Origin: Bacillota bacterium
GTDB taxonomy: Bacteria; Bacillota; Clostridia; Lachnospirales; Lachnospiraceae
DNA: 64,000 bases
Assembly: GCA_023411215.1 (NCBI GenBank)
Contig: JAEYOY010000002.1
Location: forward strand, 62,001-126,000
Direction of reading: 5' to 3'
Part shown: piece after piece, positions 35,730 to 44,162 of the stretch
How positions within the stretch are numbered: the stretch's first letter is position 1
Layout: every line of letters begins with the position of its first letter
Translations under genes and position numbers: made by a program
The notes under the pieces: model-generated
The model's input: the letters and a program-made list of their open reading frames with translations, nothing else
The model's database searches: none
Told to the model about the DNA's origin: nothing

Positions 35730-37325
35730 TTATCCTATCCTGTCACGATATTCCGTCGGGGTGATTCCTACCTGTTTCTTAAATATTCTGCTGAAATAGT
35801 TCGGATCGCTATAGCCTGTTTCAACGCAGATATTCTTAATACTAACCTCTTTATTCTGTAACAACTGCTTGGCCCTCTCGATTCTGATATTGGTCAGATA
35901 CTCTATGAAATTTTCTCCTGTCTCCTCTTTAAACAGCTTGCTAAAATAATAGGGGCTGATATCTACAATTCTTGAAACATCATCAAGCGAAATATCCTTA
36001 CTATAATTATCCTCTATAAAAGCCTTAGCTCTGGCAATTACACCACTGGTCTGTTCTTCTCTCTTCGAGGTAATGTTTCGGCAAGCTTCTATTACTTTGT
36101 CGATAAACCATCTTCTCAAATGATCGTAATTATCAATCTGCATGAGAGTCGAAAGATAATCCTTACGATATCGGAAATAATAGGTCATCCCACCGCTGAG
36201 GAAAGCTCTCTGCTCTGCAAACAATATGAACTCCAAAACCTTTAGCTTGATATCCATCTCACAATCCGGGTAATGCTCTATCATCCAGTCAAAGAACCGA
36301 TTGGCTTCTTCTTTCGTACCCTCCATATTTCCTTTCTCGATCCGTTCAAACAAAGTACGCTCAATTTCAATTGGGTAATCTTCTTCATATTCGCAACCAA
36401 CAGGAAGATCCTTAATATGTACAACTCTACCTTTCCCGTTTCGGATTGCTGTCAAAGCTTCCTTATATGAATCAATCAGTCTAGACAACGGTGTTACCGA
36501 GCCGATTCCAACTTTAAACTGAACATCGATACGTTTTGTCAAGTCTCTGATCACTCTTCGCATCTTTTCAATCAACATGGTTCTATCATCATATTCAAGC
36601 TGCATCTTTGAGTTAGGAAGAAAGATTGCAATCTTATTCACCATAATCGGTCCGACAATACAGTTAAACTCCTCCTTCAAATTTTCACGAATGACTGGAT
36701 AAAAGGTCTGAGCTTTTACGCTGACACCTACCGGGTTGGTAAGCATACCACCTTCAATCGAATCACCAATTTCCAACACCAGCATCATGCCATTATCCTC
36801 CCGAATACCAAGAAGATTGCGAAAATTTACTTCCACCCCAGTAAGATCATCCCCAGAAATAGCAGCATAAATAAAATCACTTTCGATGATTGGAACTACA
36901 ATCTCCAACTTCTCACGGATTAACAGATCATTGCTTCTTTTCTTACGATCCTCTTCAATAATATCCATTGCCTTTTGAATCACCTTCACTATTACTGTAT
37001 GATTCACCGGTTTTGTCATATATTCTAATACCCCAAGATTAATCGCTTCCTTCGCATAATTAAATTTATCATAGGCGGTCATGACGATAAATACAACCGA
37101 GGAGTTCGTCTTTCTGATTTCCTTCATTGCCTCGATTCCGTTTATACCGGGCATTTGGATATCCATAATGGCAATATCTGGTTTGAACTTCTCAGCAAGC
37201 TCAATTACACTTCGTCCCGTGGTAGCATGCTCAACGATACAAATGTCATTGAAATTCTTCTCAATGATAAATCGCAGGGAGTCGATTACAATCCCTTCAT
37301 CATCCGCCAACATTATCTTATACAT
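35730..37325 (-). CDS. YesN-type AraC response regulator
   Basis: A 531-residue regulator: receiver domain with acidic pocket MLADDEG, phospho-acceptor Asp in IAIMDIQMPG (about residue 55) and Lys in MTKPVNH, a long middle domain, and a C-terminal AraC helix-turn-helix pair (ISPYYFSKLFKEETGENF; PNYFSRIFKKQVGITPTEYR). It is partner of the LytS/YesM kinase encoded upstream and probably activates the CUT2 transporter operon at 30222-34120. GAGGAG precedes the ATG. Confidence 0.95.
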   Translation of the reverse strand: MYKIMLADDEGIVIDSLRFIIEKNFNDICIVEHATTGRSVIELAEKFKPDIAIMDIQMPGINGIEAMKEIRKTNSSVVFIVMTAYDKFNYAKEAINLGVLEYMTKPVNHTVIVKVIQKAMDIIEEDRKKRSNDLLIREKLEIVVPIIESDFIYAAISGDDLTGVEVNFRNLLGIREDNGMMLVLEIGDSIEGGMLTNPVGVSVKAQTFYPVIRENLKEEFNCIVGPIMVNKIAIFLPNSKMQLEYDDRTMLIEKMRRVIRDLTKRIDVQFKVGIGSVTPLSRLIDSYKEALTAIRNGKGRVVHIKDLPVGCEYEEDYPIEIERTLFERIEKGNMEGTKEEANRFFDWMIEHYPDCEMDIKLKVLEFILFAEQRAFLSGGMTYYFRYRKDYLSTLMQIDNYDHLRRWFIDKVIEACRNITSKREEQTSGVIARAKAFIEDNYSKDISLDDVSRIVDISPYYFSKLFKEETGENFIEYLTNIRIERAKQLLQNKEVSIKNICVETGYSDPNYFSRIFKKQVGITPTEYRDRIG

Positions 37326-37438
37326 AACTTCTCCTCTTCTAAAAAACTGTTATCTATACCATGTCTGTTTTTTCATTATGTATAGAAAGCACAGTCTGCG
37401 ACTTTTTATCTTGAAAATAGAAAGTATATCGTATCTTT

Positions 37439-38959
37439 CTATTGTCGTGAATGTAAAGGTATAAAAATCGTAACCTTAGTTCCCTTAAACTTGCCTTCGC
37501 TCTCGATGATAAACACCTCTTCTCTGTCATAATACAAGCGCAGACGATTAATTACATTACCAAGCCCGATTCCATTGGAATCCTTTGTAATATTACGCTC
37601 CTTGAGAGCTGTATTATCCTCAAGCTTTGTATTCATAACACGGTCAATCGTACCCTGGTCCATACCGGTACCATTATCCTCGATTGTTATCTCGATTTGT
37701 TCTTCTGTCTGATAGACCGACAGGAATATCTTGCCCTCATAATCAATGTCACGAATACCATAATTCACAGCATTTTCAACAACAGGCTGTAGAATCATAC
37801 TTGGTACCCTGACGTCCAGCAACCTTTCATCTACATCCTTATAGAAGTGAATACCTCCGGAAAACCTTACATTCAGAATATAGATATAACTGTCAACCAA
37901 TTTGATTTCGTCACGGATCGTAGAATCCTGATCAAAGCTTTTCATATTGGAACGGAAGAAATCTGCCATATTCTCGATGAAAAGACAGGTCTTGTCCGCA
38001 CCCTCCATCATTGCAAGCTGAGCTCCGGCATTTAAGGTATTAAATAAGAAATGAGGGTTAATCTGCGCTTGCAGATATTTTAACTGGGCATCCTTTAGAT
38101 GGTTCGTCATAAGGAGCTCCTTCTCCATCATCTTGCTCTCCAACTCCATGTTCTCTTTGATTTGAATGATATACTGATGAATGCTTACAATCATATTATT
38201 AAATGCCTTGGTTACGACCTCTACCTCATCGGAGGAATCCACCTGTACCAGATCTACCTGGAAATTACCGCCTGCCACCTCATGGGCAACCTTCGTCAGC
38301 TTCATCAACGGGCCGGTAATACTTCTGGTAACGATTATAATAAGAAGGACATTGAAAGAGGTGATGATTAGTAATACCACCGTACTAATAATCTCCAGAT
38401 AGCGAAGTGCAATCCGCAGTCTTTCGTAATTAACCGAGTTGTACATAAACTGCTCATTATTCAGATTGTTGATATACGTACTGATATAATCATACATTTC
38501 AGTACCTTCTTCATAATTAACCATATACTTCTCAATGTTTCGTCCACGCTTGGCATTCACCGACTCTGCCATAATATCCAGGTAGGTCTCCGACATATTT
38601 TTAATGTTCTTCTGCATCAGAATAACATCATTATCATAGGTCACACTATTCAACTCGTTAATCAAGCTCCGGTAATTTTCCTCGCTTCGATAATAATTCT
38701 CCAGAGATTCCGTGCTCTTTGTATTCAGATATTCATAAACATAATCATGGACATCCGTCAACGCTTCCAACAGTTCATTGAATTCTACATTACTCCTATA
38801 TACTTCATCAATCGTTCCAATCGATTTATTAATATTGGAATACATAAACATATTAGCAAAAAATACGACGATTGAGGAGAATGCAAATACCAATACCAGT
38901 TTTCTGCGTATGGATCCCTTCCTATTTTTTTGTTTCATCACTCTGTCCTCATTCATCAT
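37439..38959 (-). CDS. YesM/LytS-type sensor histidine kinase
   Basis: A 506-residue membrane kinase: a helix at about 20-42, an extracellular helical sensor to about 185, a second helix, HAMP, the phospho-acceptor His in LQAQINPHFLFNTLN, and HATPase N-box LQPVVENAVNYG with EDNGTGMD and the GIGLGNVINRL lid. The extracellular part is mostly helical and shorter than in the other two kinases here, fitting a kinase that reads a separate binding protein. Its ATG overlaps the stop of the anchored binding-protein gene (ATGA), indicating translational coupling; an ATG at 38938 with GAGGA is an alternative. Confidence 0.94.
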   Translation of the reverse strand: MMNEDRVMKQKNRKGSIRRKLVLVFAFSSIVVFFANMFMYSNINKSIGTIDEVYRSNVEFNELLEALTDVHDYVYEYLNTKSTESLENYYRSEENYRSLINELNSVTYDNDVILMQKNIKNMSETYLDIMAESVNAKRGRNIEKYMVNYEEGTEMYDYISTYINNLNNEQFMYNSVNYERLRIALRYLEIISTVVLLIITSFNVLLIIIVTRSITGPLMKLTKVAHEVAGGNFQVDLVQVDSSDEVEVVTKAFNNMIVSIHQYIIQIKENMELESKMMEKELLMTNHLKDAQLKYLQAQINPHFLFNTLNAGAQLAMMEGADKTCLFIENMADFFRSNMKSFDQDSTIRDEIKLVDSYIYILNVRFSGGIHFYKDVDERLLDVRVPSMILQPVVENAVNYGIRDIDYEGKIFLSVYQTEEQIEITIEDNGTGMDQGTIDRVMNTKLEDNTALKERNITKDSNGIGLGNVINRLRLYYDREEVFIIESEGKFKGTKVTIFIPLHSRQ

Positions 38960-40035
38960 TCATCAACTTCCTGCGCAGCACTTGCTTCTATATATTGGTT
39001 TACATTGTCTTTGTTGATAACTGTAATACCTACTGAGTAGTAGTCATTTACCTTATTATTCTTACGATATTCGGTTAAAGCTTCCACACAATAAGCGCCC
39101 ATGAGGCTGGCGTCCGTCGTCATCGTAGAGTGTATGATGTTCTTTTCGATTGCTCTGAGAATAATATCCGAATCATAATATCCAATGATATCAATCTGTC
39201 CAACCTTATAATAATCTACCACCGCTTGATTTGCACTTATGGTATCATCGGCGGTCAGGCATACCAGCACATCCGTCGGATTATCCTTGTCCATGATGAT
39301 ATTGCGAATATCCTCCTCCGAGCTAAAGGCACTCTTAGTATTAATTTTAACAGCCTTAACCGTTGCTTTCTGCGTACCAATCACCTCCAAAATATTGGTA
39401 TAAATCACATTCTGGCTTGAATCTTCATCATCGTCATTTAATAGCACGACAACATTACGCTTTCCTTCGGCTATCAGCTCTGCCACCTGCTTACCGTATG
39501 CCTGTCCCTGGCTATAGCTGTTAATATCCACGAAGCTGATGCGCTTGCTGGTATTCGTAACATTATGTTTCTGTGAGTTATTCGCACTAGGGTAGGTATC
39601 CTTAAGCAGAGTAACCACCGGAATACCTGCTTCATATGCAGTATTTACCAATTCATTGATTCTCTCATCCTCATTCGGTTCCAATATAATTCCGTTAACC
39701 TTGGCTGCTATGGCAATTTCCATTAATTGGTCAACCGAATAGGATACCGCCAGGTTCTTCCCGAAGCGCTCCACATAGGCATTCTCCTGCTTCCCTTTTT
39801 CCAGCGCTCCCTGATAGATTTCTTCCCAAAATTCAGCATCCTTCTCCTCAGAAATCAACGCATAATGATACTTATATTCCTGATTCAACGTCGTCTCAGT
39901 AATACCTAATTCTGATATCTGATATTTATAATAAGTCATACCAAGTACAATCAATATAATTCCCACCGCAATACTGCTGATCGAAGCGATTGATATCACA
40001 CGGTTTCTTTTAAATTTCTCCTGTTTCTGATCCAT
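38956..40035 (-). CDS. Membrane-anchored sugar-binding sensor protein (XylFII-like)
   Basis: A 359-residue protein with one N-terminal membrane helix (about residues 13-35) and no lipobox or export cleavage site. An extracellular periplasmic-binding-protein fold follows (YHYALISEEKDAEFWEEIYQGALEKG, NGIILEPNEDERINELV, GIPVVTLLKD, DIIGYYDSDIILRAIE). It is translationally coupled to the kinase gene that follows, which strongly suggests that the two form one receptor complex, as described for XylFII-LytS in clostridia. The ligand is probably the monosaccharide carried by the CUT2 importer. ATG 40035 is five bases after GGAGG. Confidence 0.9.
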   Translation of the reverse strand: MDQKQEKFKRNRVISIASISSIAVGIILIVLGMTYYKYQISELGITETTLNQEYKYHYALISEEKDAEFWEEIYQGALEKGKQENAYVERFGKNLAVSYSVDQLMEIAIAAKVNGIILEPNEDERINELVNTAYEAGIPVVTLLKDTYPSANNSQKHNVTNTSKRISFVDINSYSQGQAYGKQVAELIAEGKRNVVVLLNDDDEDSSQNVIYTNILEVIGTQKATVKAVKINTKSAFSSEEDIRNIIMDKDNPTDVLVCLTADDTISANQAVVDYYKVGQIDIIGYYDSDIILRAIEKNIIHSTMTTDASLMGAYCVEALTEYRKNNKVNDYYSVGITVINKDNVNQYIEASAAQEVDE

Positions 40036-40070
40036 CCTATCCTCCATACCTATGTAGCTCATATTCCCAA

Positions 40071-40118
40071 AAGAACAAGGGGTTTGCTCCAATGGGCAAC
40101 CAACAGGATTTTCGCATT
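40071..40118 (-). repeat. Dispersed TCCAATGG-type repeat, copy D
   Basis: AAGAACAAGG is followed by a GGTTTGC-TCCAATGG-GCAACC hairpin. The loop and flanks match the repeats at 53362 and 53462, while both stem arms have changed together, keeping the pairing. It sits just upstream of the anchored sensor gene. The strand is nominal. Confidence 0.6.
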
Positions 40119-40277
40119 ACTAAAAATCCTTTATTCACACAACTTAACATGCATTTAAAATCACTCTATTATTAATGATTATAGCATGACGAATGTATGA
40201 TTACTATACAAAATATGTAACAACTTTAGATGAAGTGAATATAATGGTAATAGCTATATGAAAAGGAAGTGTTTCTT

Positions 40278-40847
40278 TTGCCTATTAAAATTTTTATTGA
40301 TCAAGGTCACAATCCTACAGGATATCCCAATGCCGGTGCGACTGGTAATGGACTGCAGGAACAGGATGTTAACTTTCAGGTAGGCGTCTATCTTGCTGAC
40401 ATGTTAAATAACGATCCCCGTTTTGAAGCTCGCTTATCTAGACCAACACCTACAACCGTCCTTGGCACCAGTAATGCTTCCAGCTTGATTGAGAGAGTTC
40501 AGATGGCAAATGAATGGCCTGCAGATTACTTTATCAGCATACATGCAAATGCCAATCCTAATCCGGCCATTAACGGCACCGAAATTTATATCTATCAATA
40601 TGGTACCCAAGCACAATGGTTAGCTCAGAGGATTATGGATGGCATTACAAGTGCTGTTGGTACTCGTAATAATGGTATTCGCGTTAATACAGGTTTATAT
40701 GTACTTCGCAGGACGCAAATGCCCTCCCTGCTTATTGAACTGGGATATCTGACTAATCCCTCCGATGCCGAAAAGTTGAGAGATGACCAATATCAATTTG
40801 CCCAAGGCATATACCAAGGCATCCTTGAATATTTCGGATTTGCTTAA
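40278..40847 (+). CDS. N-acetylmuramoyl-L-alanine amidase (Amidase_3), no signal peptide
   Basis: A 189-residue zinc amidase that cuts the bond between N-acetylmuramic acid and the stem peptide. Zinc ligands are His11 (IDQGHNP), Glu28 (LQEQD) and His89 (SIHANAN), and the catalytic Glu is at 154 (LIELGYLTN). The domain begins at residue 3, leaving no room for a signal peptide, membrane anchor or wall-binding domain. TTG 40278 is chosen because GGAAG lies eight bases upstream; a GTG three codons earlier abuts that site. Export by an unknown route, action after lysis, or a mother-cell role during sporulation are possible. Confidence 0.9.
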   Translation: MPIKIFIDQGHNPTGYPNAGATGNGLQEQDVNFQVGVYLADMLNNDPRFEARLSRPTPTTVLGTSNASSLIERVQMANEWPADYFISIHANANPNPAINGTEIYIYQYGTQAQWLAQRIMDGITSAVGTRNNGIRVNTGLYVLRRTQMPSLLIELGYLTNPSDAEKLRDDQYQFAQGIYQGILEYFGFA

Positions 40848-40896
40848 TGAGACAATAGAATGCACGCTTCGTGAAATTCCTATTGTCATCAATGAA

Positions 40897-40941
40897 AAGC
40901 CGGCTTCTATGTGATAATTCACACAGTTGTCGGCTTCCTAA
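40897..40941 (+). terminator. Possible terminator after the amidase gene
   Basis: AGCCGGCTTCTATGTG can pair imperfectly with CACACAGTTGTCGGCT around a short AT loop. The T-tract after it is weak, so this is a modest candidate. Confidence 0.4.
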
Positions 40942-41005
40942 CTAACATTTTGTATAAAAAACCACGAATTAATTGAATAATTTTTACAATTTTAAAAATC
41001 TGGGC

Positions 41006-41034
41006 TTTACAAATTAATGATTTTATGTTATTCT
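41006..41034 (+). promoter_or_regulatory. Sigma-A promoter of the cold-shock gene
   Basis: TTTACA (41006-41011) and TATTCT (41029-41034) are separated by 17 bp. Start of transcription near 41041 would give a leader of about 125 bases before the csp ATG. Confidence 0.6.
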
Positions 41035-41063
41035 TTAGAAGTATTTAATAGTCATGTATGATC

Positions 41064-41122
41064 TCACATATTTTTGTAAGTCATTACACCTTTGATGACT
41101 TGCAAAAATATGTGATTTTTTT
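41064..41122 (+). terminator. Terminator/attenuator in the csp leader
   Basis: A 21-bp stem (41064-41084 with 41095-41115, one T-G wobble) with a 10-base loop is followed by seven T residues. It lies between the promoter and the csp start codon, so it must be bypassed for expression. It may act as a cold- or Csp-responsive attenuator. Confidence 0.85.
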
Positions 41123-41165
41123 AAACATGAAATACATTAATAATATTATTTAGGAGGTATCTTTC

Positions 41166-41369
41166 ATGAACAAGGGTACAGTAAAATGGTTTAACGCACA
41201 AAAGGGTTTTGGTTTCATCACTAACGATAACGGTGGAGAAGATGTATTTGTACATTTCTCTGGTATCGCTTCCAACGGCTTCAAGACATTAGAAGAAGGC
41301 CAGAAGGTTACATTTGACTTAGAGAAGGGTCAACGTGGTATGCAGGCAGTTAACGTAACGATTGCATAA
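41166..41369 (+). CDS. Cold-shock protein (CspA family)
   Basis: A 67-residue single cold-shock domain, which binds single-stranded RNA and DNA and melts mRNA structure. RNP1 KGFGFI (residues 13-18) and RNP2 VFVHF (27-31) are intact. The ribosome site is AGGAGG. The long leader contains an intrinsic terminator (41064-41122) and the gene is followed by a second one, so it is an isolated unit. Csp proteins are known antiterminators, which makes autoregulation through the leader hairpin plausible. Confidence 0.97.
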   Translation: MNKGTVKWFNAQKGFGFITNDNGGEDVFVHFSGIASNGFKTLEEGQKVTFDLEKGQRGMQAVNVTIA

Positions 41370-41410
41370 TGTAATTAATAGCGATTAAATATCCCAAGCG
41401 GATTAACCAT

Positions 41411-41460
41411 GAGGATGTGTTACAGACAGCTCCGGCTCGTTGGTAACACATCCTCTTTTT
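41411..41460 (+). terminator. Terminator of the csp gene
   Basis: GAGGATGTGTTAC (41411-41423) is the exact inverse of GTAACACATCCTC (41443-41455), followed by TTTTT. Confidence 0.9.
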
Positions 41461-41675
41461 ATGCGCACAAGCAAAGGTGAGCAATGTGAACAAACGGGGT
41501 TTATTCACATTTATAAGCCTGTTAAGTCTGTTTCTTGAAAGGAGCATAGTCTTTATATGATGAAAAACGTTAAGAATGCGTAGCAAGGGCTATCGCATAG
41601 AAAAAAAATGAATGTGAAATAGCCTTTGCCCAATCCTATGAATTTTATTCATAACAATTGTATAGGAGGAGCAAA

Positions 41676-41963
41676 ATGAGCTATATAAAAGCTGAATTAA
41701 TACTACCACAGGAACTGTTGGAAATAATCCAGGAATACGCACAAGGTCAATACCTCTACATCCCTAAGAAAGCAGAAAATCATAAGGAATGGGGAACGAA
41801 TACCAATGCCAAGAAGCATCTTTGCAGAAGAGATGAAGAAATCTATCATAAATATATGCAAGGAGCCAGTGCTATGAGCCTGGCAGACGAGTACTTTCTG
41901 TCACCAAAAAGCATCCAACGGATCTTATTAAAAGAGAAAAAAAGAACTTCAGTTATGAGTTGA
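41676..41963 (+). CDS. CD3324-like small helix-turn-helix protein
   Basis: A 95-residue protein that resembles the CD3324 family, small Firmicutes proteins related to Mor-type DNA-binding proteins. The N-terminal part has ELLEIIQEYAQGQYLYIPKK. The C-terminal part has YMQGASAMSLADEYFLSPKSIQRIL, a clear helix-turn-helix pattern (sLAdeyflSpksIqrIl). ATG 41676 follows AGGAGG. A transcription-factor role is inferred from the motif. Its own terminator follows. Confidence 0.82.
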   Translation: MSYIKAELILPQELLEIIQEYAQGQYLYIPKKAENHKEWGTNTNAKKHLCRRDEEIYHKYMQGASAMSLADEYFLSPKSIQRILLKEKKRTSVMS

Positions 41964-42003
41964 ATTAGATTAAAAAAGCGTAGATTTTTCAATCTGCAAA
42001 TTT

Positions 42004-42047
42004 GAACTGCCACAATTGCTTCCTAAAAAATTGTAGCAGTTCTTTTT
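42004..42047 (+). terminator. Terminator of the CD3324-like gene
   Basis: GAACTGCCACAATT (42004-42017) pairs with AATTGTAGCAGTTC (42029-42042) with one mismatch or bulge, then a T-run. Confidence 0.85.
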
Positions 42048-42153
42048 ATATTCTAATGTGAGATTGCCTTAATCATAATTATGTATTGAATTCGAGGTTT
42101 CTCTTCCATTCTTTCTATGCTATTCTGTCTGTATAAAACAAGGAGGATCTGCT

Positions 42154-42369
42154 ATGACTACGCCCGATCACTATTAATTCTCAAAACTAAACTTGTCATG
42201 TACGATAGGAGGAACGATACAACAACTTCTATTGTCCATTAGTGTGAGCTGTTTAGAAATAGAACGATCCATCTATGGAATCCTCTTAAATGAAGATAAT
42301 AACATATACCATTATATCTCAAAAGAAATGCAATTCTACTTCTATGCAGCTCTGATTAGGAGCGTATAG
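42154..42369 (+). pseudogene. 71-codon frame interrupted by TAA at codon 8
   Basis: AGGAGG precedes an ATG at 42154 that encodes MTTPDHY, then TAA (42175-42177). The same reading frame then stays open for 63 more codons to TAG at 42367-42369, three bases before the DUF1062 start. The downstream part (GGTIQQLLLSISVSCLEIERSIYGIL...) looks protein-like. A second AGGAGGA at about 42206 has no usable start in frame close by. Likely a small gene broken by one nonsense change; alternatives are a seven-codon leader peptide or chance. Confidence 0.45.
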
Positions 42370-42371
42370 AA

Positions 42372-42944
42372 ATGCAAAACACTTATAAATGGGAGATCAC
42401 TCCCACTACCTGGCCAGTGGCCATTCGTAATTGTCCAAAGTGCGGCAATTCCTCTTTATATGAATGTAGCGGAAACTTCAGAGTCAATGCAAATCATAAC
42501 GCCATCGATGTATGGCTGATCTATCAGTGTAATAATTGCAACAACACTTGGAATATGGATATCCTCTCTCGAACCAATGTGAAATCAATTGACAAGGAGC
42601 TCTATCATAAATTCTTATCCAATGATAAGGAGCTCGCCAAATTTTATGCCTTTGACTCAACTACCCTCGGTAGAAACAGAGTAAATATTAACTATGAAAA
42701 CATAGGATACAAGGTAACAGGTGAAATTATTCAATACAACGAGCTCACTTCTGCCTGCGAGGTTGATATCCATTGTGCCTTCCCTTTTGAACTTCGCCTT
42801 GATAGACTTTTGGTTAAGCAGCTTGGTTTATCCAGGGAGCAGATTAAGAAATTATGTAAGGATGGAAAAATCATCAGTACCGGGGGGAAAACTATCACGA
42901 AAACAAAAATGAAGGATGATCTCAGATTAATATTGTATCCCTGA
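42372..42944 (+). CDS. DUF1062 family protein with zinc-ribbon and S4-like parts
   Basis: A 190-residue cytosolic protein. The N-terminal third has two CxxC pairs (CPKCG about residues 21-25 and CNNC about 53-56), predicting a zinc ribbon. The C-terminal part (LRLDRLLVKQLGLSREQIKKLCKDGKI) resembles an S4 RNA-binding domain. The overall match is to DUF1062, whose function is unknown. AGGAG lies nine bases before the ATG, within the end of the interrupted frame upstream, suggesting the two once formed a coupled pair. Confidence 0.82.
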   Translation: MQNTYKWEITPTTWPVAIRNCPKCGNSSLYECSGNFRVNANHNAIDVWLIYQCNNCNNTWNMDILSRTNVKSIDKELYHKFLSNDKELAKFYAFDSTTLGRNRVNINYENIGYKVTGEIIQYNELTSACEVDIHCAFPFELRLDRLLVKQLGLSREQIKKLCKDGKIISTGGKTITKTKMKDDLRLILYP

Positions 42945-43010
42945 GACGGTAACACATATTATGGGTTAGATTATTTCTAGGAGACCTGCGAACCAAATAT
43001 ATATTGATGC

Positions 43011-43054
43011 AAAAAAGAAAGCTTCTGTCTTCATCCTATCTCGCAGAAGCTTTC
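43011..43054 (-). terminator. Terminator of the ferritin-like gene
   Basis: GAAAGCTTCTG (43017-43027) is the inverse of CAGAAGCTTTC (43044-43054). On the minus strand a T-run follows. It lies between convergent genes and could work both ways. Confidence 0.8.
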
Positions 43055-43112
43055 TTCCATATTATAATAGAAACTCAAAAGCTATTTATTATACAATAGC
43101 CTTCCCTCGACC

Positions 43113-43592
43113 CTAGTAATCCTCACGGATACCAAACTCTGCGGATTCAATCCATTCCTCCGGACGGGTTACCATCTTAACCAGTTCCTCGAACAAAATC
43201 AAGTGTTCTTCCTCCTGATGGATAAGGTAATCATATATTTCCTCTTCCAATTCATTATTGGCTTTGGATCTCATATTTTTATACAATTCAATGCTTTTTT
43301 CTTCCTGCTCACAAGCGATGCGATATGCATCCAGCTGTTTCGCAGAATGTTCCTTCTGAAAAAGCTTTAAGTCTTTAAATACTGATTTTAACTCCGGTTG
43401 TATAAACTGTTCCTCTAGGTTCAAATCTTCCTTTTTCTTAAACTTTTCTAGTAGTGCAGCATGCTGCTTTTCTGAGTCCGCCAATAACAAAAACACCTTG
43501 TGCAGCTCATTGTCTTTGTTTAATTCCGCTAAGTCCAAGTAATATTTCTGTCCTTCTAATTCCATACCGATAGCAAAATCAATAGTATTCAT
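43113..43592 (-). CDS. Ferritin-like / rubrerythrin-type diiron protein
   Basis: A 159-residue four-helix-bundle protein. The pattern of ligands is MELEGQKYY, then DSEKQHAALL (ExxH), CEQEEKSIELYKNM, and HQEEEHLILFEEL (ExxH), as expected for a carboxylate-bridged diiron site. It lacks the C-terminal rubredoxin domain of classical rubrerythrin. In anaerobes such proteins handle peroxide or iron. GAGGAGG precedes the ATG. It appears monocistronic. Confidence 0.88.
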   Translation of the reverse strand: MNTIDFAIGMELEGQKYYLDLAELNKDNELHKVFLLLADSEKQHAALLEKFKKKEDLNLEEQFIQPELKSVFKDLKLFQKEHSAKQLDAYRIACEQEEKSIELYKNMRSKANNELEEEIYDYLIHQEEEHLILFEELVKMVTRPEEWIESAEFGIREDY

Positions 43593-43682
43593 GAATTATT
43601 CCTCCTCTTTTGGGTGAAGTAAGCCACAATAAAGCATCCTCAAACTTTTTCACTCTATATCATATGCTTTCATACATATAAT

Positions 43683-44162
43683 TTATTTATGATAGGGCTG
43701 ATTATGAATGATTCGGTAAGCACGATATACCTGTTCCAGTAGAATCATTCTCATTAACTGATGGGGAAAGGTCATTTTCGAAAAGCTCAGCTTATAATCT
43801 GCTCTTTTCATAACTTCCTCCGATAATCCAAGGGACCCCCCAATCACAAAACTGATGTGACTGGTACCCGAAACACCTAATGTATCAATCTTCTCTGCCA
43901 GCTCTGGTGAGGATAGCATCACTCCGTTAATTGCTAATGTGATACAATAGGAATCATCCTTTAAGACTTTTAAAATTCGTTCGCCTTCCTTTTTTTTGAT
44001 CAAATCCTCTACAATACTGCTGGCATTGTCAGGCGTCTTCTCATCCGCCAATTCGATGATATCAAGGCTGCAATATCTGCTCAGACGCTTCACATACTCT
44101 TCCACTCCCTGAGTAAGATATTTTTCCTTTAATTTACCCACACAAATCAGCGTTATTTTCAT
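43683..44162 (-). CDS. rlmH: 23S rRNA m3-pseudouridine-1915 methyltransferase RlmH
   Basis: RlmH methylates pseudouridine 1915 in helix 69 of 23S rRNA on the assembled 70S ribosome. The 159-residue length is exact for the family. Landmarks are KITLICVGKLKEKY, the SAM-binding FVIGGSLGLSEEV, and the C-terminal SFSKMTFPHQLMRMILLEQVYRAYRI and YHK. Its first 29 bases overlap the end of the upstream phosphatase gene in another frame, implying translational coupling. Confidence 0.97.
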   Translation of the reverse strand: MKITLICVGKLKEKYLTQGVEEYVKRLSRYCSLDIIELADEKTPDNASSIVEDLIKKKEGERILKVLKDDSYCITLAINGVMLSSPELAEKIDTLGVSGTSHISFVIGGSLGLSEEVMKRADYKLSFSKMTFPHQLMRMILLEQVYRAYRIIHNQPYHK

